Assembly: GCA_038400315.1 (NCBI GenBank)
Contig: CP151667.1
Span: 4,475,174 to 4,539,173, forward strand
Source of the DNA: Isosphaeraceae bacterium EP7
Lineage (GTDB): Bacteria; Planctomycetota; Planctomycetia; Isosphaerales; Isosphaeraceae
Length of the DNA: 64,000 nucleotides
Direction: 5' to 3'
Shown: positions 27,208 through 35,986 of the stretch, one piece after another
How positions within the stretch are numbered: position 1 is the first letter of the stretch
Layout of the letters: each line of letters begins with the position of its first letter
Program-made: the position numbers and the translations under genes
The notes under the pieces: generated by a model
Database searches by the model: none
What the model saw: the letters and a program-made list of their open reading frames with translations, nothing else
What the model was told of the DNA's origin: nothing

Positions 27208-28734
27208 TTACTTGGCGGCGAGCTTCTTGAATCCCGGTGCCGCCACGATCGTCCGGATCGGCTTGCCGTCCTCGTAATTCCAGAGTCGGACCTCGCCGTC
27301 CCAGCTTCCCGAGGCGATGGTCTTGCCGTCGCCGGAGATGGCGAACGAGTAGACCCAGTCGGTGTGGCCTTCCAGGGCTTTCAGACGGGCACCGTCGGCG
27401 GGGTTCACCACGGCGACGACCTTATCTGATGAGCAGGCGACGATCGACTTGCCGTCGGGCATGTACTGGATCCGGAAGACGGCGCCGTTGAAGCCGCCGA
27501 TCTGACGAGTCTGCTTGCCGTCGTCGTCGGGGGCCCAGAGGCGGATCGAGTTATCGGCACCCGCCGAGGCGATGGTCTTGCCGTCGGGCCCGTAGGCGAC
27601 GCTGTAAACCGGCTCGGCATGCGCGGGGAAGGTGACGAGCGACTCCTTCTTGACGACGTCGAAGACCTTGCTCGTCTTGTCGCGGCTGGCGCTGGCGAGC
27701 CGCTTGCCGTCGGGGCTGAACGCGAGGTCGTAGATCCAGTCGGCGTGGTCCTCGATCGTCGCCGTCTCCTTGCCGCTCTCGACCTCGTAGATCCGGATCG
27801 CGCGATCGGCGCCCGCGGCGGCGACGAGCTTGTTATCCGGGCTGAAGGCGACGGCGAAGACGCTGTCGGTCGACTCGACCAGGGTCCTGACGAGCTTGGC
27901 GTTGCCGTTGGGCTCGGCCGCCCAGAGCTGCGCCAGGCCAGCCTGTCCGGGGTCGCCGCTGGCGATGGCCAGCCACTTGCCGTCGGCGCTGTAGGCGATG
28001 TCATAGACACGCTCGCCCATCGGCCGCAGGCGTCCGGCGAGCGAGCCGTCGGCGGGCTTCCAGAGGTTGACCTCGTGATAACCGGCCGAGGCGAGGCTGG
28101 TGCCGTCGGGGCTGAAGGCGAGCGCCGTGATGGGGACCGCGACGGGGTAGTCTTCGGGGATGACGACCGGCACGCTCCGGCGATACACGACCGTCCAGTC
28201 CTCCGTCGGGCTGGCGCCGTCGTACTTTGCCCCCTGCTTCACCCAGGTCTCGATGAGGGCCACCTGCTCGGCGGGCAACGCGTCCATCTTGTAGGGCATG
28301 CGGGGCTCGCCGTCGGGGCGGATCAGCTCGACGAAATAGCTCGCGTCCGCGTCTCCAGGCTCCAGCGTGACCCCTTCTCCCTGGGCCCCGCCCTTCGCCA
28401 GCGCGGCGAAGTTGGTCATCGAGTATTTGCCCTCGGACTTCCGAGGGTTGTGGCAGGCGATGCAGTTCTGCACCAGGATCGGGGCCACGTCCTTGATGAA
28501 GCTGATCGGCTTGGCCTCTTCCGGCTTAGCGGCGGGCTCTTCCGGCTTGGGCTTGGCCTCGTCCGGCTTGGCGGGAGCGTCGGCGGGCTTGGCTTCGGCT
28601 TCAACCTTTGCGGCGGCCGCGGGCTTGTCCTCCGCCGGCTTGGCGGGCGGATCTTCCACGGCGGAGGCCATCAGGCGCGGGGCCAGGCACAAGGCAAGGG
28701 CCAGGGCGAGCGAGCATGGGCCGAGGCGGGGCAT
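27208..28734 (-). CDS. Secreted cytochrome c domain (PSCyt1-type) fused to WD40 propeller
   Basis: 508 residues. A signal peptide (about 1-24) is followed by a Lys/Pro/Ala/Glu-rich linker (27-76). Then a planctomycete-type single-heme domain carries CIACH at residues 91-95 and the distal MPYKMDALP segment. Residues 195-505 hold about seven WD40 repeats with the AFSPDGKxLASASxDKxxKVF pattern. The heme domain is of the DUF1588/PSC1 kind common in planctomycete secreted proteins, and the propeller probably mediates protein contact outside the cytoplasm. It is the second gene of a two-gene unit (52 bases after the large secreted protein), ending at a canonical terminator. Confidence 0.9.
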   Translation of the reverse strand: MPRLGPCSLALALALCLAPRLMASAVEDPPAKPAEDKPAAAAKVEAEAKPADAPAKPDEAKPKPEEPAAKPEEAKPISFIKDVAPILVQNCIACHNPRKSEGKYSMTNFAALAKGGAQGEGVTLEPGDADASYFVELIRPDGEPRMPYKMDALPAEQVALIETWVKQGAKYDGASPTEDWTVVYRRSVPVVIPEDYPVAVPITALAFSPDGTSLASAGYHEVNLWKPADGSLAGRLRPMGERVYDIAYSADGKWLAIASGDPGQAGLAQLWAAEPNGNAKLVRTLVESTDSVFAVAFSPDNKLVAAAGADRAIRIYEVESGKETATIEDHADWIYDLAFSPDGKRLASASRDKTSKVFDVVKKESLVTFPAHAEPVYSVAYGPDGKTIASAGADNSIRLWAPDDDGKQTRQIGGFNGAVFRIQYMPDGKSIVACSSDKVVAVVNPADGARLKALEGHTDWVYSFAISGDGKTIASGSWDGEVRLWNYEDGKPIRTIVAAPGFKKLAAK

Positions 28735-28786
28735 GGGCGGGTCTCCGTGGGCGATCAGGTCCGGCGATCCAGGTGCGGCGGTTGAC

Positions 28787-31120
28787 TTACTTCGGCAAGA
28801 CCTTGATGGCCAGGGCGCCGGGGGGCGTTGGGTAATCCTTCTTCTCGATCTGGAACGCCACGAGCACCTTGGCCGCGGCCATCGCGGCGGCGGCGGTCGG
28901 CTCGGCGACGACCTTGATCGTGAAGTCGGAGGCGTCGGGCGCGACGGTCACCGGGTCGGCCTTCAGGCCGGCGGGCAGGCCGTCGAGCTTGACGGTGACC
29001 GGCTCCTTGAACGCCCCCTTGCGGACGACTTTCCCCTTCACCTCGACGGTCTCGCCCGCCTTTACCTCGGCGGTCGCGGCGACCTGCAACTCGGCCGGCC
29101 GGACGACGTTGACGATCACGGCGGGCACGGCCAGCGTCCGCTCGCCTCCCGGCAGTGCGCCCTTGGCCAGCAGGGCGACGGTCATCGCCCCCAGCGGCAC
29201 ATCCGCCGTGGCATGCACATTCGCAACCCCTTCGGCGAGCTTCTCAGCGACATTCACGGCCGGGACGGTCAGGCCCGGCGGGAGCGGGGCGGCTGTGATG
29301 GCCAGGGCGGCGTCTGCGCCGGCGGCACGGGTCACCTTCAGCGGGATCGGGCTGGCATAGCCGTGCACCACCTCGATCGGGCCGACGGGGGCGTCCAGCG
29401 AGGCCGGGGCGGGCAGGGCGGGGGCGACCGTCGAGGCGTGGAAGGTCATCGTGTTCGTGGGAACCGGCCCCTGCGAGACGAACGTGACCGACTTGGTGGC
29501 GCGGGCCACGATCGGACCGGCCGGGCCGGTCGCCTTGCCCACGACGTTCAGGCCCGTCACACCGAACGCCGCATCGGCCGCGGCGCTCAGCGTCAGCACC
29601 CCGACGAGCTGGCCGTCGGCGATCGTCCCCGGCCGCGCGGTCAGGCCGGCGGGTAGGTTCTGAACTTCGAGCTGGATCGGGCCGGCGTAGTCGCGGCGCA
29701 CGACCGTCACCGGCAGGGCTGCCGTCCCTCCCTTGGGGATGCTCAACTCGCCGTCATTCAAGGTGACCGAGAACCCCGGCCCGCCCGGCTCGACCACGAT
29801 TCTATAGGGGTAGCCAATCCCGCCGCGCTTCTGGATGTCGGTGATCGCCAGCGTGATCTCCGTCAAGCCGGCCGGGACGGTGAAGCCCTGAATCGGATCG
29901 AGCGAGTTGATCGCGTTGGCGGCCACGGCCACCTTGTTCCTCCGGCCCGTGGGCGCGTCGTCCGCCGTGGTCAGGACCGCGCCGTCCTTGCCCAGGATCT
30001 GGAGCTGGGCATCGAGCGACGATCCGAGGTCGGCCGCCTCGACTTCGACCCTCAGGACCTGCCCGGGCGCGACGGCCAGCGTGAAACGGTCCTCGTCGCC
30101 GGCCGGGTCGATCCGGCCGTTGATCACCGATGGGCTCGCAACCCGGATCGGTGCCGCCGCCGGATCGACAGGCTCACGCGCCTCGGTGGTCTCGCCCACG
30201 GCGACCGGAGAGAGCGAGTCGAGATCCATGGGCAGGCCGATCGATGTGCCCGCCGCACGCGGAGAGGCTTCGAATAGGCCCGGCAGCGAGGCGATCGTGG
30301 CCGCGAAGATCTTCGTGCCTTCCAACGTCCCGCCGCGAGCCTCGAATCCGACCGTCTCGCCCTGGCGACCGCCCAGCGGATAGACCTCCTCGGCGACCGG
30401 AATCTCCCCCACCATCAGGCGATAGACCGGCCTGGCCCCGCCCTGGTAGCGGGAGTCGGACAGCTCGATCACGTAATCGCCGTCCTCGGGCAAGGCGATG
30501 ATGAGCCGCGCGTCGGTGATCAGGCCCGCGGAGTCGTCGGCCGACCCGACGTAAGCGCGGCCGGCGGTCGTCAGGCGGATCGAGGGGTCGACCCCCGAGC
30601 CGAGCCGGTTGCACTGGGCGTCGATGACGAGTTTCTGCCCCTTCTTGCCGGCGAACTTGTAGTAATCGACGTCATTGCCGGCCGCCTGCCCCTCGACGAC
30701 GATCGGGGGCGTGATCACCTGAGCGGTCTCGAAGGTGCTGTTCTCCTCGACTTCGGCAACTTGCCCGACCTGGCCGACGGCGACGAGGAACGGATTGGAA
30801 ACGCCATCCTCGGTCTTCACCCGCACGGCGTAGACGCCCGTGGGGGTGGCCGGGTCGACGGTCGCCTTGAACTTCCAGTTGGCGGCGTCCTTGTTCTCGG
30901 GCGCGGCCGGCTCGACCGTGACCTTGAACGGCGCCACCAGTTCGGGTTTGCCCGCCAGGGCCCCGCCGTTGATCGTGACCTCGATGGCCGCCCCACGCGC
31001 GACGCCCGCCGGAGTGATCCCGGCGATGGTCGGGGCCGCAGCCCGGGCATTCGAGGCGAATAGAACGTGCCCGATCAGCACACTCAGGGCCGTCAACCGG
31101 CCGGCACGTGCGCGAGTCAT
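28787..31120 (-). CDS. Large secreted protein with IPT-like and pre-peptidase (PPC)-type domains
   Basis: 777 residues with a signal peptide (1-28, ending ASNARA). The mature start (PTIAGITPAGVARGAAIEVTI) resembles an IPT/TIG immunoglobulin-like unit. Two stretches (about 150-250 and 335-450) follow the bacterial pre-peptidase C-terminal pattern of YYKFAGKKGQKLVIDA and EDRFTLAVAPGQVLRVEVEA with ELSDSRYQGG. The rest is Pro/Val/Ala-rich beta domains. Such proteins are paired with a cytochrome/WD40 protein in many planctomycetes; the second gene of the transcript is that protein, 52 bases on. Role unknown; likely cell-surface. Confidence 0.85.
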   Translation of the reverse strand: MTRARAGRLTALSVLIGHVLFASNARAAAPTIAGITPAGVARGAAIEVTINGGALAGKPELVAPFKVTVEPAAPENKDAANWKFKATVDPATPTGVYAVRVKTEDGVSNPFLVAVGQVGQVAEVEENSTFETAQVITPPIVVEGQAAGNDVDYYKFAGKKGQKLVIDAQCNRLGSGVDPSIRLTTAGRAYVGSADDSAGLITDARLIIALPEDGDYVIELSDSRYQGGARPVYRLMVGEIPVAEEVYPLGGRQGETVGFEARGGTLEGTKIFAATIASLPGLFEASPRAAGTSIGLPMDLDSLSPVAVGETTEAREPVDPAAAPIRVASPSVINGRIDPAGDEDRFTLAVAPGQVLRVEVEAADLGSSLDAQLQILGKDGAVLTTADDAPTGRRNKVAVAANAINSLDPIQGFTVPAGLTEITLAITDIQKRGGIGYPYRIVVEPGGPGFSVTLNDGELSIPKGGTAALPVTVVRRDYAGPIQLEVQNLPAGLTARPGTIADGQLVGVLTLSAAADAAFGVTGLNVVGKATGPAGPIVARATKSVTFVSQGPVPTNTMTFHASTVAPALPAPASLDAPVGPIEVVHGYASPIPLKVTRAAGADAALAITAAPLPPGLTVPAVNVAEKLAEGVANVHATADVPLGAMTVALLAKGALPGGERTLAVPAVIVNVVRPAELQVAATAEVKAGETVEVKGKVVRKGAFKEPVTVKLDGLPAGLKADPVTVAPDASDFTIKVVAEPTAAAAMAAAKVLVAFQIEKKDYPTPPGALAIKVLPK

Positions 31121-31482
31121 GGGTCAATCTCCGGAGTCCAGGCCAGTCGGGCGGGCGGGATGCGCACGCACCAATCGAGGCGCGTCGAGCAACAAAGCGG
31201 GAGGGATCGCAGCATTCGGGCAGGAGCCGGGATCGCGTCCGAGAACGCCGGGGAGGCGTCTCGATTCGTCGCGACCACCGACCGCACGGCAAGCGGGGGT
31301 CAGGGGCAGACCTATTGTACCGTCTCACGCGGATGCATCGGTGTCAAGTTGCCAGGATGTTGTCGGACGACCACACCCTTGAGGTCGCACCCCGCCGCCC
31401 ATAGGATGTCGGCCTCTTGCATTTGGCCGCGGGGCTTGCGGCTTCTCGCTTTCGATGATCGAGACTTTCCGGAGTTTGACCC
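31121..31482. other. Divergent promoter region, secreted-protein unit and sialidase-like gene
   Basis: Nothing coding recognised. It must supply promoters for both directions. The overlapping frames are of low information. AT content rises slightly toward the sialidase start. Confidence 0.35.
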
Positions 31483-32673
31483 ATGCGCTGGATTGTGCCG
31501 GGGCTTGTTGCTGCGCTGCTACTGGCGAGTCCGGTCGCGAAGGGGGAGGAGCCGGCGTTCTCGACGTCGATCTTGTTCCCGTTCGAAAAGAAGCACAATC
31601 ACGCCTCGTGCGTGGTCGAGCTTGCCGACGGCAGCCTTCTGGCCACCTGGTACACCGGCTCGGGCGAGCGGAAGTCGGATGACGTCAGGATCGTCGGGGC
31701 CAGGCTGAAGAAGGGGGCGACGGCCTGGGGGCCTGTGTTTGAGATGGCCGACACGCCGGGGTATCCCGACTGCAATCCGTCGGTCTTCGTCGGGCAGGAC
31801 AAGGCGCTCTGGCTGTTCTGGCCGACGATCCTCGACCATCGCTGGGAAGGGGCCCTGCTCAAGTTCGCCAGGGCCGAGGATGGCACGGGCGAAGGGACCC
31901 CTCGCTGGACCCGCGAAGGGGTGATCCACATCACCCCCGTCAAGTTCGAGGACGACATCCAGAGTTCGCTCAAGACCGTGACGGCCGAGGAACGCGCCAA
32001 GCACAAGGCAGAGGTGGATGAGCTCGAATCGCGGGCCAAGGACTTGATCTATCAGCGGCTCGGCTGGATGCCCAGGGTCAGGCCCATCGTCCTGCCGTCG
32101 GGGCGCTGGCTCCTCCCCCTGTATACGGACACGTACTCGATGTCGCTGGTGGCGATCAGCGACGACCAGGGGGCGACCTGGCAGACGAGCCGGCCGATGA
32201 TCGGGTTCGGCAACATCCAGCCCAGCCTGGTGCGCAAGAAAGACGGGACGATCGTCGCATTCATGCGCGAGAATGGCCCTCGTCAGAAGATCAGGCTCAG
32301 CACGTCGAAGGACGAGGGGCAGACCTGGAGCGTCGTCACCGAGTCGTCCCTGCCCAATCCAGGCGCGGGGGTCGACGCGATCCTGCTGGCGAGCGGCGCC
32401 TGGGCCATCATCTACAATGACCTGACCGACGGGCGGCACTCGCTGGCCATCAGCCTCTCCGACGACGAGGGGGCGACCTGGCCGATCACGCGGCATGTGG
32501 AGTCGCACGCCAAGAAGGATGGTTCGTACCATTATCCTTCGATCTTGCAGGATTCCGACGGGGCGATCCACGTGACGTACACGAACGGGGGGAAGCCCGA
32601 GGGGAGCACGATCCAGCATGCCAGGCTCAACGAGGCCTGGATTCGCCAGGGCGACCCGACCCCGAAGCGCTGA
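31483..32673 (+). CDS. Sialidase-like BNR-repeat protein (exo-alpha-sialidase fold)
   Basis: 396 residues with a signal peptide (1-21). Three Asp-box repeats are seen (SDDQGATW at 226, SKDEGQTW at 275, SDDEGATW at 326), spaced as in six-bladed sialidase propellers. The N-terminal FPFEKKHNHASCVVELADGS and ATWYTGSGER carry the first-blade pattern of the exo-alpha-sialidase-like family in planctomycetes. A Glu/Lys-rich helix insertion at about 155-190 interrupts the propeller. True sialidases use an Arg triad, Tyr and Asp; these could not be assigned with certainty, so glycan hydrolysis or binding are both possible. The MFS transporter gene follows after 65 bases. Confidence 0.85.
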   Translation: MRWIVPGLVAALLLASPVAKGEEPAFSTSILFPFEKKHNHASCVVELADGSLLATWYTGSGERKSDDVRIVGARLKKGATAWGPVFEMADTPGYPDCNPSVFVGQDKALWLFWPTILDHRWEGALLKFARAEDGTGEGTPRWTREGVIHITPVKFEDDIQSSLKTVTAEERAKHKAEVDELESRAKDLIYQRLGWMPRVRPIVLPSGRWLLPLYTDTYSMSLVAISDDQGATWQTSRPMIGFGNIQPSLVRKKDGTIVAFMRENGPRQKIRLSTSKDEGQTWSVVTESSLPNPGAGVDAILLASGAWAIIYNDLTDGRHSLAISLSDDEGATWPITRHVESHAKKDGSYHYPSILQDSDGAIHVTYTNGGKPEGSTIQHARLNEAWIRQGDPTPKR

Positions 32674-32738
32674 GCCGTTTCGGTCGCTGATCCAGGTTCG
32701 ATTGACTCCCCTTCTTATCGCGCGGACGGAATCGTTTC

Positions 32739-34067
32739 ATGTCGAGCATGCCGGAAGATCGGGCCGCGGCCAGGCGCAGGCGAGAACCCTGGGTGGTTGT
32801 CGCCTTGCTCTGGTTCTGCGGGTTCTTCAATTACGCCGATCGCCAGGCGGTCTTCTCGGTCTTGCCGCTGATCCGCAGCGAGTTCGCCCTCAACGACACT
32901 CAGGTCGGCTACCTGGGCTCGGCGTTCATGATCGTCTACGCGCTGGCGGCCCCGATCGCGGGGTCGGTGGTCGACCGGCGCCCGAGGCGGACGCTGATCG
33001 TCCTGGGGCTAGGGGTCTGGAGCGCCGTCTGCGCCCTGACGGGCACGGCCCGATCGTTCGCCCAGCTCATCTTCTACCGTGCGGCCGAAGGGCTGGGCGA
33101 ATCGTTCTACTTCCCGGCCTCGATGTCGCTGCTGGCCGACCACCACGGCAAGCGGACGCGGTCGAAGGCGATGGCGATCCACCAGTCGAGCGTCTACCTC
33201 GGCACCATCGGCGGCGGTGCGCTGGCGGGCCTGATGGCCCAGTGGACGGGCGACTGGCGGACCCCATTCCTGGTGCTCGGGCTTGTGGGGATGGCGTATG
33301 CCGTCTCGCTCCGGTTCCTGCTCAACGAGCCGAAGCGAGGGGCGACCGAGGAGCCCGGGAGCCTCGCCCTCGACCCCGAATTCTCGGCCCATGTCGCGCC
33401 TCCGCACGACCCGGAGATCCGCGAGACCTTCGGCGATCGGCTGTCGGAGTTCGGCCGTCGTCTGGGCCTGATCGTGCGGCAGCCGGCGGCGGTGTTTCTG
33501 CTCCTTGGCTTCGGCGTCGCGAACTTCGTCGCGGCCAGCCTGCTGGCCTGGCTGCCGCTGTTCGTCTTCAACAAGTTCAAATTGAACCTGGCCAACGCCT
33601 CGCTGACGGCGACGACCTCGATGCAGCTGGGCAGCGTCCTGGGCGTGCTGCTGGGCGGCTGGCTGGCCGACCGCGCGGCGCGCAGGGCCGGGGGCCGGAT
33701 GCGGGTCCAGGCCCTCGGCCTGATCTTCGCCGCTCCGTTCCTCTATGTGCTCGGCACCACCGAGAGCGTCGCGATCCTGATCGCCACCCTCGGGGCGGTC
33801 GGCCTGGGGAAGGGGATCTACGACTCGAACATCTTCGCCGCGATGTACGACGTGGTCCCCGTCGAAGTGCGCGGGACGGCCGCGGGGCTGCTGAACACCG
33901 TCGGCTGGACCTTCGGCAGCCTGGCCCCGACGGCCATCGGCATCGTGGCCGACAGCAGATATGGCCTGAGCATCGCCCTGGCCTCGACCACCGCCTTCTA
34001 CTTCGTCGCCGCCGGCCTGGTGCTCATCGCCGGCTTCCTGGCCCGGAGGCGCGCCGCGGGCCTCTGA
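32739..34067 (+). CDS. MFS transporter (Spinster-like)
   Basis: 442 residues with twelve predicted membrane segments. The first segment carries FFNYADRQAVFSVLP, and the loop 2-3 MFS motif is present as SVVDRRPRRTL. That start pattern (NYxDRxxxxxxLP-IxxEF) and YRAAEGLGESFYFPASMSLLADHH are typical of the Spinster/GlpT-like branch, whose substrates include lipids and sugar derivatives. It lies 65 bases after the sialidase-like gene and could import a product of that protein, but this is only positional evidence. A start three codons later is also possible. Confidence 0.85.
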   Translation: MSSMPEDRAAARRRREPWVVVALLWFCGFFNYADRQAVFSVLPLIRSEFALNDTQVGYLGSAFMIVYALAAPIAGSVVDRRPRRTLIVLGLGVWSAVCALTGTARSFAQLIFYRAAEGLGESFYFPASMSLLADHHGKRTRSKAMAIHQSSVYLGTIGGGALAGLMAQWTGDWRTPFLVLGLVGMAYAVSLRFLLNEPKRGATEEPGSLALDPEFSAHVAPPHDPEIRETFGDRLSEFGRRLGLIVRQPAAVFLLLGFGVANFVAASLLAWLPLFVFNKFKLNLANASLTATTSMQLGSVLGVLLGGWLADRAARRAGGRMRVQALGLIFAAPFLYVLGTTESVAILIATLGAVGLGKGIYDSNIFAAMYDVVPVEVRGTAAGLLNTVGWTFGSLAPTAIGIVADSRYGLSIALASTTAFYFVAAGLVLIAGFLARRRAAGL

Positions 34068-34225
34068 CGCGAAATGGGGGGGCAGGACGATTGATGGACC
34101 GGCCCGGGTGGGGTACCTTTTCATTCCTCTCCCGGCCCTCGTCTCGGGTTCAATCCCCGCAGGCTCGTCCGCACATCTCCCAGCCCGTCAACGCTCATCT
34201 CGGCCCGCCCAGGAGCTGACACCCG

Positions 34226-35896
34226 GTGTCCACCCTTGTTTCGCCTGCTCCGTCGACGACCCGCTACCCTTGGGGCGTCCGAGGGGATATCAACGCGTTC
34301 TTCGGGCTGATGCTCGATAACATCGGCGACATGATCCTGATGGCCGCCCTTCTGGTGAAGGTCTTCGGGTTGCCGGTCGACTTCGTCCTGACTCGGATGA
34401 TTCCCGGCACGGCCATCGGCGTGATGGTCGGCGACCTGATCTACTCGGCGATGGCCTTCCGGCTCGCACGCAAGATGGGCCGGTCCGACGTCACGGCGAT
34501 GCCCTTGGGGCTGGATACGCCGAGCACCTTCGGCATGGTCTTCCTCATCCTGGGCCCTGCCTACAAGGCTGCGCAGGGCAGGGGGCTGGGCGACTCCGAC
34601 GCGGCAACGCATGCATGGTTCGTCGGAATCTCGATGATCATGGCCTCGGGGATCTTCAAGCTGATCTGCTCGGTGCTGGGCCCGCAGTTGCGCCGAGTCG
34701 TGCCCAGGGCTGGGCTGCTGGGGTCGCTCACGGCGATCTCGCTGGTCATCATCAGCTTCCTGCCGCTGCTGGACATCGCCTCGCAGCCGATCGCCGGGTT
34801 CGCCGCGCTGGGTGTGGTCCTCGTCACGCTCACGGCCCGCTGGGAGCTGCCCGGCCAGATTCCGGGGGCTCTGGCGGCGGTGCTCGTGGGCTGCCTGATC
34901 TATTACGGGCTCTGGGCATTCGGGTTCGGGCCCGGCCTGGGGGCCGAGGGGGGGACGCCTTCGGCGACGCTCAGGGCGTCTCTGCCGTTTCCCGCGGGCG
35001 ACTGGTGGGCCTGGTTCCGCCTGAACTGGGGCGAGGCCTCGGGCTATCTGCCTGTGGCCTTGCCCCTGGCCCTGGCGACGGTCATCGGCGGGATCGACTG
35101 CACCGAGAGCGCCTCGGCGGCGGGCGACGATTACTCGACCGGGCCGATCCTGGCGGCCGACGCGATCGCGACCCTCGCCGGCGGCCTCTTCGGCGGGGTC
35201 ATCCAGTCCACCGCCTATATCGGCCACCCGGCCTACAAGGCGATGGGAGCCCGCGCGGGTTATACCCTCGCGGTGGCCCTGTTCGTGGGGGCGGCGGGCA
35301 TCTTCGGGTTCTTCGACTGGATCTTCTACGTCCTGCCCAGGCCGGTCGTCTTCCCGATCCTGATCTTCGTCGGCCTGGAGATCACGTCGCAGTCGTTCCA
35401 CGCCACGCCGTCGAGGTATTATCCCGCGGTGACCCTGGCCTGCGTCCCGGCCCTGGCCTATCTCGCGTCGCTGGCCCTGGGACAGGTGCTCCCCGAGACC
35501 GGCAAACCGTTTGAACAGCTAGGCGCGCAAACACAGCAGTGGGTACAAACGGTGACGATGTTGGCCGGCGGATTCATCGTCACGAGCCTGATCTGGTCGA
35601 CGACGCTCTCGCACCTGATTGACGGCAAGATCAGGCCCGCGGTCTGCACGCTGCTGGTCGCCGCGGCGTGCTCCCTGTTCGGCGTGATCCACTCGGGATT
35701 GCCTTCGGGGCCGCTGATCACGCCCGGCGAGGCCATCCGCAGGCTGAAGGTCGAGGGGCGATACGAGGCGTCGATTCGCCAGACTCCGTACCACTGGGCG
35801 GCGGCCTACGCGACGGTGGCCGCGATTTTGCTTGTAATCGGGAGCGTCGGGCGTGCCCCGTCCGTCGAGGCGGCCGACGAGCCTCGGCCGATTTGA
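34226..35896 (+). CDS. NCS2-like permease
   Basis: 556 residues from a GTG start with AGGAG ten bases upstream. About twelve to fourteen membrane segments. The order is that of nucleobase/ascorbate-type NCS2 carriers: GDINAFFGLMLDNIGDMI in segment 1, an Asp-containing ATVIGGIDCTESASAAGDDY in the mid-protein segment, and an AGGLFGGVIQSTAYIGHPAYK segment resembling the conserved QNxGxI and NT loop. The family imports xanthine, uracil or adenine with protons; the substrate here is open, and the sequence lacks the strict QNxG motif of characterised uracil carriers. No purine gene is adjacent. Confidence 0.65.
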   Translation: MSTLVSPAPSTTRYPWGVRGDINAFFGLMLDNIGDMILMAALLVKVFGLPVDFVLTRMIPGTAIGVMVGDLIYSAMAFRLARKMGRSDVTAMPLGLDTPSTFGMVFLILGPAYKAAQGRGLGDSDAATHAWFVGISMIMASGIFKLICSVLGPQLRRVVPRAGLLGSLTAISLVIISFLPLLDIASQPIAGFAALGVVLVTLTARWELPGQIPGALAAVLVGCLIYYGLWAFGFGPGLGAEGGTPSATLRASLPFPAGDWWAWFRLNWGEASGYLPVALPLALATVIGGIDCTESASAAGDDYSTGPILAADAIATLAGGLFGGVIQSTAYIGHPAYKAMGARAGYTLAVALFVGAAGIFGFFDWIFYVLPRPVVFPILIFVGLEITSQSFHATPSRYYPAVTLACVPALAYLASLALGQVLPETGKPFEQLGAQTQQWVQTVTMLAGGFIVTSLIWSTTLSHLIDGKIRPAVCTLLVAAACSLFGVIHSGLPSGPLITPGEAIRRLKVEGRYEASIRQTPYHWAAAYATVAAILLVIGSVGRAPSVEAADEPRPI

Positions 35897-35986
35897 ACAG
35901 CTTGAGCGGATGTCGACGGACCCCGGTGCCGGGCGCTCCCGGTCGGGTTTGTCTGGGCGACCTGGGCGTGTTAAAGTGGCGATCCT

